Assembly (NCBI GenBank): GCA_009363875.1
Contig: CM018680.1
Span: 16,067,608 to 16,131,607 of the forward strand
DNA from: Mikania micrantha
Lineage: Eukaryota; Streptophyta; Magnoliopsida; Asterales; Asteraceae
Direction of reading: 5' to 3'
DNA: 64,000 nucleotides
The number at the start of each line of letters is the position of its first letter. The first letter of the stretch is position 1. A model generated the notes under the pieces. The model did not search any database. It was given only the letters and a program-made list of their open reading frames with translations, and had not been told where the DNA came from. Position numbers and translations under genes: made by a program. Below are positions 41,593-54,599 of the stretch, one piece after another.

Positions 41593-44358
41593 ATGGCTCC
41601 TAAAAGAGGTCGACCAGCTAAGAAAGCTGCTAAGAATATTACCAACCCTGAACCGAATCAAATTCCACCTCTGAATGTTGACTCAAATCCGGATCCGCAT
41701 GTTAATCCGGAAGTGAACGTAGTTCCACCTGGGAACTTGGAAACAAATACTGCTCCACCAGTGAACCCTGGAGCAGGCATCGTTCCACCTGCTGGTACAA
41801 GCGGATCTGAAACAAATGAAGCTATGATAGCTCGTATTGTGCGTGAACAATTATCTGCTTGTGGTGTTCTGACACAACACCAACCACATATCACCGCAGG
41901 TTCTGGTGGGGAACACGATCATGCTGAACATAATGCTACAGGTGGTCACATTGAAACTCATACCACTACCGGTACAACTACCATTGTTCCTGATCCACCA
42001 CGACAGGGATGTACTTATAAATATTTTGCTTCCTGTAACCCTCCGACTTTTACTGGCAAAGAAGGAGCGGCTGTTCTAATAAGGTGGATTGAGGAGATGG
42101 AAACTAAGCTTAAAATCAGTCAGTGTTTGGAGGAGCATAAGGTGTCTTATGCTGCCTGTTCTTTGAAAGACTCTGCTTTGACCTGGTGGAATACCCAGGC
42201 CAAGACTTTGGGTTCAGCCACAGTTGACTCGATGGGCTGGAACGATTTTAAAACTCTAATTAGATCAGAGTACTGTCCCATCACTGAAATTCAAAAACTC
42301 CAAGAGGAATTTTGGAATCACTCTATGATCGGTGCTGATTGTTTGGCTTACACCGATCGGTTTCATGAACTTACTTGTCTACTTCCCGATATGTTTCCTA
42401 CGGAAGCCGCTTTAATTGAAAAGTACATTAAGGGTTTGATTCCCCAGATTCGGGGAATGGTGACTGCTGCTGAACCTACAACCCTGAAACACACGATTCT
42501 TTTGACCACTAAGCTTACCAATGAGGCGGTAAGGAGTGGTACTCTGTCTTTGAAACCTCAGACGGCTTATAGTCGTAGTGATGTCGGTATCTCGAATGTG
42601 TCAAAAGGTACCAAACGGAAGTGGTTTGACAAGACCAAGGCGAAGGCTTCGGCTGAGATCACCCAGAGCAAGCCAACTGTGAAAAACTATGGTGCAAATG
42701 TTCCTGAAAGGAAAACTTATATTGGGAAGGCGCCCAAATGCAATAAGTGTCCACTCCATCACACGGGACCATGTCCTGTTTGTCTGAACTGTAACCGAGT
42801 TGGACATTATGCTAAATATTGCAATTTTCCTGCTCAACCACAAAATCAAGCACCACGACAAACCACTCAAACCAATCGGTCATGTTACAAATGTGGAAGT
42901 CCTGATCATCTCATACGAAACTGTCCAAACAATAACACCAATCCGGGAACTGAAGCTAGGGGGAGAGCTTTTCAGATTGGTGCGACTGAAGCCAGGCATG
43001 ATGCAAATATTGTCACTGGTACGTTTCTTCTCAATAATCTTTACGCGTCAGTTCTGTTTGATACAGGAGCAGATAAGAGCTTTATCTCTCCTGAATTTGC
43101 ATCATTAATTTCATTGCCTACGGTAGATCTAGACACTCCTTATGTTATTGAACTTGCTAACGGCAAGTTGATCAAAACTAGCAGTGTTATTCTAGGATGT
43201 TCCTTGAATTTGAATAATCATCTTTTTAATATCAATTTACTTCCTATTGAGCTTGGGAGCTTTGATGTCGTTGTTGGTATGGATTGGCTTTCTGATAACC
43301 AAGCGGAAGTTGTGTGTCAAAATAAGATGATCCGTATTCCATTACCTAACGGTAATACACTGATAGTTCAAGGAGAACGAGCTGGTAGAAAACTTGGTAT
43401 CATATCTTGTATGCAAGCTCAGAAATTCTTAAGGAAAGGCTGTTATGCTTTCCTGGCACATGTGACTGAGCACAATTCTTCACCCAAACAAATCACAGAT
43501 ATCCCAGTAGTCAAGGATTTTCCTGAAGTTTTTCCTGAGGACATATCAGGATTACCCCCAGTAAGACAAGTTGAATTTCGAATCGACTTGATTCCAGGTG
43601 CAGCACCTGTTGCTAAAGCCCCGTATCGGCTTGCGCCATCCGAAATGCAAGAACTTTCAGGTCAATTGCAAGAACTGTTAGACAAAGGTTTTATCAGACC
43701 TAGTTTCTCACCCTGGGGAGCACCTATTCTTTTTGTGAAAAAGAAGGATGGTTCATTCAGGATGTGTATTGACTACAGGGAACTCAATAAACTGACAATC
43801 AAGAATCGTTATCCACTACCTCGTATCGATGATCTGTTTGATCAATTACAAGGTGCTACTTATTTTTCAAAAATCGATTTAAGATCTGGATATCATCAGT
43901 TGCGTGTTCATGAGGATGACGTTCCAAAAACTGCTTTTCGAACTCGATACGGACATTACGAATTTTTAGTAATGCCATTTGGTTTAACAAATGCACCAGC
44001 AGTTTTCATGGATCTGATGAATCGAGTATGTAGACCTTATCTGGATAAATTTGTGATTGTGTTTATTGATGATATTCTTATTTATTCTCGAAATCAACAA
44101 GAACATGCTCAACACTTGAAATTAATTCTAGAACTTTTGGCACGTGAAAAATTATATGCCAAGTTCTCCAAGTGTGAGTTCTGGTTACGAGAAGTTCAAT
44201 TTCTTGGTCATGTAGTAAATCAAAACGGTATTCAAGTGGATCCCAGTAAGATTCAGGCGGTGAAACAATGGGAGACACCACGAACCCCGACTGAAATACG
44301 CCAATTTTGGGGTTGGCAGGTTATTATCGCCGGTTTATCAAGAACTTTTCAAAAATAG
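41593..44358 (+). pseudogene. Tekay gag-protease-RT reading frame
   Basis: ATG at 41593 (MAPKRGRPAKKAAK). Residues counted from it: Pro-rich N-terminus; retrotransposon gag core (about 155-260, with LKDSALTWWNTQAKTL); zinc knuckles near 383-445 (CLNCNRVGHYAKYC and CYKCGSPDHLIRNC, plus CNKCPLHHTGPC). Protease LFDTGADKSFIS lies near 488 and VVVGMDWLSDNQA near 560. RT has MCIDYRELNKLTI (about 725), LVMPFGLTNAP and the catalytic FIDDILIYS (about 825). The frame ends in nonsense after EIRQFWGW: a small indel near 44310 shifts the following LAGYYRRFI into another frame. Otherwise intact, consistent with a recent insertion. Confidence 0.92.
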
Positions 44359-46091
44359 CCTTGCCACTGACTACATTGACACAGAAAAATCAACCGTTTA
44401 TATGGGGTTCTCAACAGGAGGAGGCGTTCCAACTGTTGAAATACAAACTCTGCAATGCACCTATCTTGGCACTACCGGAAGGTACTGATAACTTCACAGT
44501 GTATTGTGATGCTTCACGTCAAGGTCTTGGGTGTGTTTTAATGCAGAAAGATAAGGTAATTGCTTATGCTTCTCGACAACTGAAAGTACATGAGAAGAAC
44601 TATACCACACATGATCTAGAACTTGGTGCAGTAGTGTTTGCACTCAAGATTTGGAGACATTATCTATACGGAACTAGGTGTATTATATACACTGATCACA
44701 AAAGCCTCCAACACATTCTAGATCAGAAAATGTTGAACATGCGACAGAGGCGTTGGGTTGAACTGTTAAACGATTACGACTGTGAGATTCGTTATCACCC
44801 AGGCAAAGCAAATGTTGTAGCTGATGCTTTAAGTCGCAAGGAACGAGTCAAGCCTTTACGTGTGAAAGCGTTAGGTATGACTATTCAAACCAGTCTAATT
44901 CCTCAAATCAAAGACGCTCAGCAACAAGCTTTACAAGCAACGAACTATTCTGCTGAGGGACTAAGAGGATTAGATAAGAAACTCGATACTAAAGACGATG
45001 GACTGTTATATTTCAAAGACCGAATGTGGGTTCCTCTATTCGGTAACTCTCGAACAATTATCTTGGATGAGGCGCACAAATCCAGGTATTCTATTCATCC
45101 AGGTGCTGATAAAATGTACAAAGATCTTAAAGACTTTTACTGGTGGCCTGGAATGAAGAAACACGTAGCTGAATATGTGGATCGATGTCTAACATGTCTC
45201 AAAGTTAAGGCTGAACATCAACGACCTTCTGTGTTACTACAACAACCTGAGATTCCCATGTGGAAATGGGATCAGATCTCTATGGATTTCATTACTAAAT
45301 TACCCAGAACCTCACGTAATCATGACTCTATATGGGTTATCGTTGATCGCCTTACGAAATCTGCGCATTTCTTAGCCATCCGAGAAGATTATTCTATGGA
45401 TCGACTCGCTAAACTTTATGTTAATGAGATTGTATCTCGACATGGAGTACCGATCTCTATCATTTCTGACAGAGATAGTCGATTTATGTCACGATTTTGG
45501 CAAACTCTTCAGAATGCTCTGGGCACGCAAATCAATATGAGCACAGCTTATCACCCACAAACTGACGGGCAGACTGAACGAACAAATCAAACTCTTGAAG
45601 ACATGCTCAGAAGCTGTGTGATTGATTTTGGAGGTAGCTGGGATATTCATCTTCCACTTGTTGAATTTTCATACAATAACAGCTACCATACCAGTATTCA
45701 ATGCGCTCCATTTGAAGCACTTTATGGACGGAAATGTAGATCACCTATCTGTTGGTCAGAAGTAGGTGAAAACCAAATCATTGGCCCAGAATTCATTCAG
45801 GAAACAACTGATAAGATCGCACTCATTCAAGAACGAATCAAAGCTGCTCGCGATCGTCAAAAGAGTTATGCTGATAATCGCCGTAGACCACTCGAATTTC
45901 AAGTAGGTGATCGAGTAATGTTGAAAGTGTCACCTTGGAAAGGCATTTTCAGATTCGGGAAACGAGGTAAACTTTCGCCAAGATTTGTAGGGCCATTTAA
46001 AATTCTTGAACGAATTGGACCAGTAGCCTACAGATTGAGTTACCTCTTGAACTCAGTAATATTCATGATGTTTTTCATGTATCCAATCTGA
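44307..46091 (+). pseudogene. Tekay RNase H-integrase reading frame
   Basis: Continues from GLAGYYRRFIKNFSKIALPL. RNase H: FTVYCDASRQGLGCVLMQ, YTTHDLELGAVVFALKIW, IIYTDHKSLQHIL, ADALSRKERV. Integrase: HHCC zinc site (HPGADKMYKDLKDFYWWPGM to CLTCLKVK), core D in QISMDFITKLPRT, D in ISDRDSRFMSRFW and E in QTERTNQTLEDM. GPY/F motif SPRFVGPFKILERI near 45975. A single-base shift near 46040 (RLSYLLNSV in place of RLSLPLELS) closes it at 46091. Confidence 0.92.
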
Positions 46092-46321
46092 AGAAGTGCT
46101 TAACTGATGAATCATTGATCGTACCTCTAGAAGAGATTCATATTGATGAAAAACTTCAGTTCAGTGAAGAACCAGTAGAGGTAATGGATCGAGAAACGAA
46201 AGTGTTAAAACGTAGTCGCATACCGATCATTAAAGTGCGATGGAACTCGCAGCGAGGACCCGAATATACGTGGGAACGTGAAGATCAAATGAAAACAAAG
46301 TACCCACATCTATTCTCATAA
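46092..46321 (+). pseudogene. Tekay integrase C-terminus with chromodomain
   Basis: LIVPLEEIHIDEKLQFSEEP, VEVMDRETKVLKRSRIP, IIKVRWNSQRGPEYTWERED, then QMKTKYPHLFS and stop at 46321. This is the short chromodomain of Tekay/Del chromoviruses, thought to steer insertion to heterochromatin. It is separated from integrase only by the shift near 46040. Confidence 0.9.
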
Positions 46322-46373
46322 ACAATTGTCTTAATGTAAGTCTTCATTAAATTTCGGGACGAAATTCCTCTAA

Positions 46374-46384
46374 CAGGAGGAGAC
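46374..46384 (+). other. Polypurine tract
   Basis: CAGGAGGAGAC directly precedes the 3' LTR start TGCGACAG; expected plus-strand primer site. Confidence 0.8.
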
Positions 46385-48445
46385 TGCGACAGTTGCGTAC
46401 GAAGAATTCGGCATTAATGACGTGAGCACATTTGGTCGTGCTTGAAATCCACGAGGATTTAGTAACTTTTGTTATTAGGGATTGATAGTATGTGAAAAAT
46501 GATGAACGTGGGCGAAAACCGCGCGCAAAACGGAGTTCGTATGCTCCCGGAATCGCGAAAAGAAGGTTTAAAATCAAATGGTGACGGAAGGTGACGTGGG
46601 GCACTACGCCTAACCCAGCCCTCCAACCCAGGCGTTACGCCTGGCGGGCTATGTCGGCTAAAAATGTTCTTAAACGATCTGATCGCGTTGGAAGCCTCAA
46701 AACTCACCATTTTCGACCTGTTCTTCATCCTAGACGAAAATTCTTCTATCTAACATCATAAATCTTCATATTAAAGCCATTTGAAGCTATAGATCGTGCC
46801 ACGGATCGTATTTTCAAGTCCTGATCGTTGTTATAACGCGCAGAAATTCGTCAGAACAGGTAACGGTTCGTTTTAACCTTCTAGTTTGATTTTGATTGAT
46901 TAGATCTTGATTTTGAACGTAATGAGATAGTTAGGATTGTTGATTATTGCCTAGATGATGGCTAGGATTGATTATAAACGAAGAACACGAAGTTCTAACG
47001 GTTAAATCCTTGTTTTGATCCGTTGTGATGCCCGGTTTGCATGAAATCATATCTATGATTATAATGGTTTAAACCATTTGATTGTAACAATGTAGGTGAT
47101 TAGTTTGATTAATCTTTGAAATACAAAGGTTAAATTCAAGTGTTTCAAACTAATCATAATCATTAACATACTCATTGGAATAATTATCTGATGTTTGTGA
47201 TAACAGTCAGATTAGTATGTTAAATCTGGTTATTTCACCTATTCTGATGCTACATTGTGATATTTCATGATATTTGGGTAATCAATAATAAGGATTAATC
47301 ACTCCTAAGCCATTAAATCATCTAGAAACTATTTTAGCATTATAATCAACAATATTAACTATTTGGTTAATCTGAGATTATTCTGATTAATCTAGAGTGT
47401 CATCAACTTTGTGTTAGGAATCTAATGCAATGTAGGTTCCTACATTATCATACATTGTATGATATAACCTTAAATTAATTAATTATATAATTAATATCGA
47501 GTTGATGATTTACTAAGCAATGTCTTTGACATTGAACGTTCAGAAGGATCTAATCAGTAAACTAGAACATAAATAACTTATTAAAGATAACGAAATGCAG
47601 AATCATCTCTGTACTATCAGTTTGGTGATACACTGCTACCCTATTATCATCAGGTGAGTTTCGTACAACCCCTTTTATTTTTAATCTTTTATAAACATCG
47701 GGGAACATTGTTGAACTTTTAATGAACATATGATATGTATCACTGATATCTGTGTGATTTCATGTGATTTTGTGGGATTTCATGGGATTTTGGCCTGTAG
47801 ACTGAACTCTATCATGACACTGAAAGTCCTCATTTTTGAACTGTATCTAGTGAACCCATGCGTGGCCGAGCAGAAAACATTGATAGTACTATTGGTTGAC
47901 ACCCCATTCGCTGGGAGGATTGCATCTCCCCTTGTGTGAATGTTTGTTATCTGTTTCTTGAACTTCTTAATGGTATGATAGACATTAAGATAATGAGGCA
48001 TTAAGATATGTACCGACGGGTAATATCTTGAGACAGACTAGACGTCCGAAAGGAACTAGATACAGGTCCCATGGTTATCCATAACTGAACTTTTGAGAAC
48101 GTGCTTATCATATCATATTGTTTTAAATTGAACTGTCGATCTCACCAGCTTTGTGCTGACGTTTCAAACTTAAATCTTTTTGCAGGAAGACAGTGACACA
48201 CGGTGAGGCAGCACTTCAAGCACTAGTAATTAAATAAGTCAGTCGTGTAATAAACTTAGTTGTAAACTATGATACTGATTGTAATGACGGAACCCTGTAT
48301 TGTACTTACTTTAGGTTAATCTGTGTGCTTATGATATCGGTTCAAGTAAGTCACCCCTCACCTCGGAGACATCACCACTATGCTTTCGCAACCGGTTCAG
48401 TGACATCAGACCAGACACGAGGTGGCGAGGGGTGGGGGTGTGACA
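46385..48445 (+). mobile_element. 3' LTR of Tekay chromovirus (2061 bp)
   Basis: Same length as the 5' LTR; TGCGACAG to GGTGTGACA, followed by AGTAA (48446-48450). The whole element spans 37733-48445, 10.7 kb. Confidence 0.93.
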
Positions 48446-48450
48446 AGTAA

Positions 48451-49146
48451 CGAGTTGTGGGCTGGAGGTAACAAAACATAAGATGCATTGCGCTGCAGTT
48501 CCTAACCAGTGACAGTTATAAACCAGTGTATGCAGTGGTTGTATCGATCAGTGAAATAGCCTGCTAAATGTGTAGTATTGCCAATATTACTTATGGTTAA
48601 AGGACCGAACATGCTATGCTTAAATACCGAGTCTGTTATTTGTATTCACCAACATTATGTTGACGTTTTATTTTCAATAACTTTTGAGGTAATAATGAAA
48701 TGTAAAAGAGAAGCAAGATTAGAGATTTTTGGCCTATGATGCCTTGGATAAGATCTTGTGGTGAGACCATAGGGTTATTGGAGCTATGCCTCTAAGTCAT
48801 GTATAAACCGAATATTTTAAAATGTGAAAATCTGGTTTACTATAATTGAAATGATGGTGTTCATATGTATGCGTATGAAACTTTATGAAATCCTGAAAAG
48901 TTATTTTGAAAAGTATTAACGAACGATGAAAAATGTGGTTTTTCATACCCACACGTATGAACTATTTATAAATCATAAAAACGGTTTTCACATCCACGCA
49001 TGTGAATTATTTGTAAAATTATGAATTCATGAAATAACGATTCCACTTTACAAATATGAAAAAGAATAATAAACTCTAACCGAGACATATTTATGAAGCC
49101 AATTCGGGTCGCAGCGCTCGGGTCTTCGAGAACCAGGGGTGTGACA
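48451..49146 (+). mobile_element. Solo LTR copy B, last part
   Basis: Continues copy A similarity to about 48840, then unique LTR sequence to GGGGTGTGACA at 49146, followed by GATGT (49147-49151). With 33759-34119 and 37093-37732 it makes one LTR of about 1.7 kb. Confidence 0.8.
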
Positions 49147-49151
49147 GATGT

Positions 49152-50314
49152 AAATAATATATTGTTTATTTGTGAGCATTCAATAATAGTAAAAAATTAA
49201 TAACGATCAAAAATACGTTGCACACAATGTCACGTAGTTAAAAAAAACCCAAGTCGTATTGTTTTGCCGATATGAATACTCCATCATGAAAGTGGTAAAA
49301 GTATCACCGATATTAAAACATAGACCCAAAAACTGACCGCCGTAGCTGCTAAGTGTCCTAAAACAATAAAACATACTATCGCAATAGTATGAGTGGTGGG
49401 AATTGTAGTAACCATTTTAAACTTTTAATTAATTATATTAATTATAAAATCAGATTTTATGATAGCGAAAGCGTTTAGGTTACACATTTTGTTTCATAAA
49501 CAAAATTCCCAAAACCAGGAATCTAGTTACATGCGAATAAACGAAAATCAACTATATGGTGTTTAGAATTGACCTCAATGAATAACTCCCAAAAACACAC
49601 ATTGGATTCGATAGTAGTCTCGCTAGATGACTTGAATCACGAACCACGATCTCTATCGTGTATCACCGCAACAACCGCGTACTTTAAAACCACCTATGGT
49701 GGTTCGGCTATGCTGATGGTCGCTAGTGGTGATTGGCCAAAAATCCCAAGAGGAAGGAGGGGGGCTACGTCCAAGAACAAGAGAGGAGAGGGAGAATGGG
49801 TGAAATAGTTCTTTGAAATGCGGTGTTAGATCTAGTTTTTAAAGTCAAAGTAGATCCACAAAAATATGAATTTTGAATTACCTATTCAAAGTTCTATTTC
49901 CCACATTTTCTTTTAACATTTAAATTAAACTCTTTTAATTTGATTAAACTCTTTTAGTAATTAAACCATTTAATTACTATTCTCCAATATTACTAACTAA
50001 CAATTAATTAGTAACCTTTAATTAAATGTCTAAAGTTTAACTAATTAAACTTTATCAATTTAATTATAATTAATTATCACAATAATTAATTCCTCTAATA
50101 TTATTATTATTTCATAAATAATAATAATAACACCACTTTATGTAATTCGTGAAATTGAATATGTCTAAAACAAATTTTAGACATAATCACATTACTATCT
50201 TCCAAAGTGTAACTCTTTGGATCGTAACCCGATAACAACGCTGATATTATTGATGATCGGACATCACATATCCAACAATGTGGCACCTCTAGAGAATAGG
50301 AACGCAAATATAAA
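49152..50314 (-). other. AT-rich repeat, possibly an LTR on the minus strand
   Basis: Read on the minus strand, TGTTGGATATGTGATG at about 50282 looks like a Copia LTR start. No second LTR, PBS or gag follows. The short frames at 49569-49808 and 50107-50307 have no recognised protein. Confidence 0.35.
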
Positions 50315-50640
50315 AGTACAGTGCTAAAAATCTATGAACTAAAATAATAAAAAATATTTTTGCAGTCACATAATATAGCGTAAAGAAATACGAACATAAT
50401 GTTGACAAAAAACAAAGAAAACGTTGTTTAATTATTTATATTATTTTACTACTATTATTAATTAATTAATAGTACTATTTACTACTATATTTAATTTTTA
50501 TTAGTATAAGAGAAACCAAAAAAAAGTCATAGCGGCCGATAATCAAATCCTCGACCCTTAGAGAAAAATCTTTAGACTTAACCATTAGGCCATTTTGACG
50601 TTGGAAACTTTTTTCAAGACATAAGTATTTAATTTATAAT
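50315..50640 (+). repeat. Diverged third copy (C) of the repeat-segment flank
   Basis: AATATAGCGTAAAGAAATACGAACATAA matches the corresponding AAATATAGCTTAAATAAATACG part of copies A and B; CATAGCGGCCGA and a tRNA-like A/B box (minus: GGCCTAATGGTTAAG) follow. Confidence 0.6.
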
Positions 50641-51380
50641 CTAATAGGTGAGATCTGCAAATGACCAAGGCATAAATAGTAACACATGCATTTGTTTAAT
50701 ATTTTTCACCGTTCCTTACCTTAATTGTTTAATATTTTTCACCGTTCCTTGCATTTCTTTTTGTATATATGATAATGTTTAGGTAATTTTTAAAAGTAAA
50801 TTTTTGCGCAAACCAATTACAAATTTTTTATACTTTTTATGTAAAAAGTGATGGTAATCTAATTTTTTTCATGCATATGGAAATATAATGCATTTTAATA
50901 TTTTAAAGTGAGGGGAGCAAAACAATTTTTTTTTAAAAACCTTTCGACCCGAGAATTAACACTAATGACGAATAAAAGAGGGGGGGGGGCGACCGAATCC
51001 AGTTACGGGCTTCAGTTCCGGCGACTAAGATTTTGCTAGGGTGAATAGCATTAAAGGCTTGTATGAAAGTTTGTTCAGATGTAGAGGTTGTTTGTTTACA
51101 TCAGCATTGAGATCATTTGTTTAAAAAAACACATCTGAATGGAAAAAAAGTCTAAACGAACCTCTGAATGGTTAAGACATCAAACCATATCTGAATGGGT
51201 AGGAAAGAAGAAGGGGACGCTTATAGCCCAACCCCCTCATCCGCTCCCGTCGTCGCCGCCGCTTATAAATATTAAATAAATATGCTTACGTTAAACTAAA
51301 TACGCTTCTTATCTTAAAAAGTTTAAGAAGGATCATGAGCCTTTAGGTCATTAATCAACGGCTATGATTGATGAAGTTGT
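50641..51380. other. Unassigned AT-rich stretch
   Basis: A repeated ATTTTTCACCGTTCCTT (50700-50755) and a run of ten G near 50982 are the only clear landmarks. No gene seen. Confidence 0.4.
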
Positions 51381-52000
51381 TGGAGAGTATTTTAGTAATG
51401 GCCACTTTTATTAATTTTTTATCAAGTTCTCCCACATTTTTTTAAGCGCTCCTAACTTTTACATACAATATTATTTTTTGAAAAAAAGAATATACCATAA
51501 AAACAAGCATTTTTTTTATCTTCAAGTTGAGTATAGTGTTGCTATAGAAAAAAAATTGTTTTTTTAGTTTATTGAGCATTTTATATAGTTCATTGTCTTT
51601 TGTTTTTCCTACTCAATGTTGTGTTTTTTTAAACAATTCAAGACACAATGATGTTGCAGAATACATATTGTCAAGTAAGGATGGCAAAATGACGAGTATG
51701 AATGACAAAATTACCTTTAAAATATACACAATAACCTGTAAGAAAGATAAAATTATCTGTAAGAAAAACACAAAAAAGATGATTATGCACAAACGTTTAA
51801 GAAAAGAAACAATGACAAGAATTAGACATAATGAACTAAAAAGAATTTTGTTTTTTATAGCAACACTATACTCATTTTAAAGATAAAAAATGCTTGTTTT
51901 TATTATATATTTCTTTAAAAAAATAACATCGTATGTAAAAGTTACGAATGTTTAAAAAAGGTAGAGAGAAGTGGTCATGGCTAAATTACTCTTCAACAAA
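51381..52000. mobile_element. MITE with long terminal inverted repeats
   Basis: Left arm (about 51381-51575) and right arm (about 51820-52000) are imperfect reverse complements over roughly 170 bases, sharing GAGTATAGTGTTGCTATA and AACTTTTACATAC. The size and long arms suggest a Mutator-like non-autonomous element. The 102-residue frame at 51572-51880 spans loop and arm, is lysine-rich and probably accidental. Confidence 0.75.
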
Positions 52001-52243
52001 TTTTTCATCCAAAATTTTGAATTTTCCCTCTTAATTTACTCTCATAGTTCTAATAGCCAATAATCATTTTTCAAGTTTTTAGGATAAGGAGTCTATTTAG
52101 TTGAACCTAATCCCAAATAAATAAACAAAAAATTAATACACAAGCATTACAAAACAAATGTATGCATTAAATAAAAAATACTTATAAACGTTTAAATTAA
52201 ATGATTAATCTACAAGTCTTTAAATATCTTTTTATATACAACA
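52001..52243. other. Unassigned AT-rich stretch
   Basis: No gene or repeat identified between the MITE and the Helitron end. Confidence 0.4.
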
Positions 52244-52272
52244 CTAGACAAATACCCGTATATTATACGGGT
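52244..52272 (-). other. Helitron 3' end, minus strand
   Basis: Read on the minus strand: hairpin ACCCGTATAATATACGGGT, a short spacer, then CTAG followed by T. This is the Helitron 3' signature (hairpin plus CTRR). Region 52273-53200 beyond it is AT-rich, with no gene. Confidence 0.7.
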
Positions 52273-53200
52273 TGAACAAACAATAATAAATAATTAATAA
52301 TAAATATTTATAAACTATGAAATGATTTTTATATAAAATATGATACAAATCAACTATAAGTTTATATTTAATATAAAAAATAATAATATTATTATTTTTA
52401 AAATTTTTATTTTCAAAAAAGTTTGCTATTTAATATTTTGTTTTAAAAGATTTGTTTCAAAAAAATTTCACTCCTTTTTACAAAAACATAGGCTAGTGCT
52501 ATGTATTACATGAATTGAACAAAAAATATTAGATATTTTTTAAAACAAATTATTAAATAGCGCAATATTTTAAGATAAAGATGATTGAAAATACATTTAA
52601 GTAAATAACTTAAGTAATAAAATAGTATCATTGTTTTCAAGTCTCGTGTTTTAAAGAGTTGTCCTTTTCAACATTTTGTTTTAAACTATTTTTGTAAAAT
52701 TGTCATTTTATTATTAATATCTAATTGTTTAAACACTTCGGTTTGTAATTATTTTTATTTTCTACTTTTAAAATACATATGTACATATATATATATTATG
52801 ATAATTTATTTTTTTAATGTGTGATTTTTAATAAAAATATTTTTTAATATAAAAGAAGTATAAACAATATAATTAGTAATTGATAATGTTATTTAATTAG
52901 TAAGATAGATATTAATATTAGAGAAGAACAGAAAAATAATGTTAGTTGATACTTTATAAATGTGACATGTGTCTAATTTGTATTTATTTGTTAATTGAAA
53001 ATTGAAAACTTCCAAATTTAGGTGAATTAAATAAAAAGTAAATGAGAAATAAGAAATTATGTAAATAAATTCCTAAAAAATAGCAATTTGAAAAACCTAA
53101 CAAAAATAACATCTAAACGTATTTTAAACTCACATTATAAAAATAACCAAAATTGCAACATTAATTATAATTCCTATTTTTATTTGAAAATAATAAATAA

Positions 53201-53683
53201 TCTATACTCTATAATAAAAGAGTAACAAATTTGCTACTTGTCACATTATTACACCACTAATGCCACATGTCACATTCTTACACTACTTTTTCCACTTGTC
53301 AACATCTCATCATTCCACTTAATTCTCTCTCCTATTAAATAATTATATTCTCTCTCTTATTAAATAAATTATTTCTCTTATTAAATAATTATCATACTAA
53401 TAACTAATATATTATTTATCTTTTTATTTTTATTATAAAGCACACTTAAAAAAATTTATAAAACATGAAATTTTTTAAAATAAAAAATTTTAAAGTAAGA
53501 AATATTTTATTTTTAAAAAACAAAATTTATGTAAAAAATATGTTATGTTAAAAATTTTTTTTTTAAAAATAAAATATATTTTAAAAGGAGTTTCTAAACA
53601 ATGATATTTGTATCATCCAATGACGTTTTTTAATTTAATATTTTATATTAAATCAGTGTAATACATAGGTTTATAATTTACTA
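53201..53683 (+). mobile_element. Non-autonomous Helitron, degenerate 3' end
   Basis: Starts A|TCTATACTCTATAATAAAAG, a typical plant Helitron 5' end, with GCCACATGTCACATT shortly after. It ends near a decayed hairpin (CAGTGTAATACATAGG). No gene. Confidence 0.55.
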
Positions 53684-53712
53684 CATATATATATATATAT
53701 ATATCTATTCTA

Positions 53713-54126
53713 TCTATACTAATAAATCAAAACAAAATGCGTCACATGTCACTTTCATATGCTATCCTTGTAAAAAATTTTCCGCCTATCTATCCTATTA
53801 AATGCACCATATTCAATAATAATAATATTAAATATACTTTTATACATTTTTATGATAAAAAAGGTTTTTAAAGCATTAAAAAATATATCAATTTTAAAAG
53901 AGTACATTTTTTTAGAATCCAAATTATATGAAATATAAAATATTCAATAATTGTTTTTCAAAACAAAATATTCAAAAAAACAAACTTTAATAAACTTAGT
54001 GTTTTAATAAATAATATTATTATTTTATTACTTACGTATTAAACTATATAAACTATTAATCATATTATTAGTGACTATTTCTTATTTTTTTATTTAACCC
54101 GTGTAATACACGGGATATTAACCTAG
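53713..54126 (+). mobile_element. Non-autonomous Helitron, 414 bp
   Basis: 5' end A|TCTATACTAATAAATC; 3' hairpin CCCGTGTAATACACGGG (54098-54114), then ATATTAAC and CTAG followed by T. Both ends fit Helitron rules, and no target duplication is expected. Confidence 0.75.
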
Positions 54127-54599
54127 TATTATTTATATTATTGTTAATATTATGAGTCTTGGGATATTTTTAATTTTGATTGAGATGGTAACGTTGAAAA
54201 TTTAATACCACATATTTCAAATTAATTTTAATACCATTTTAAAGTAAAATTGTTAAGATGAAATGGATATTAATATCGATTTTTAAGGGCATAATCCATA
54301 TTTTCTAATAGTAAATACTATATATATATATATATTGTATCATTATTAATAAAAATTATTATTATTACTTTTATTATTATTTTGATTATTGTGATTTAAA
54401 GTTTTAAAGAAAATTTTCAAAAAGACTGAGTGATTGCTTACTTTGTATTTAAAAAATAAATAACATGTTTTAAAAGGTTGCCATACTTAGCTATTATCAA
54501 AAATAAATATTTAAATCCAAGATTTCTAATTAATGCCATGTGGCATATAGAAGGCTAACTAAGTACCATATGACACAAAAATTTAGTCCTTTATTATAT

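Noticed and set aside
42601..42870. Antisense frames in Tekay gag
   Set aside because: Shadow of the gag frame with its zinc knuckles on the plus strand.
50535..50605. Possible tRNA gene (A/B-box-like, minus strand)
   Set aside because: No cloverleaf with paired acceptor stem could be drawn; more likely a tRNA-derived repeat.
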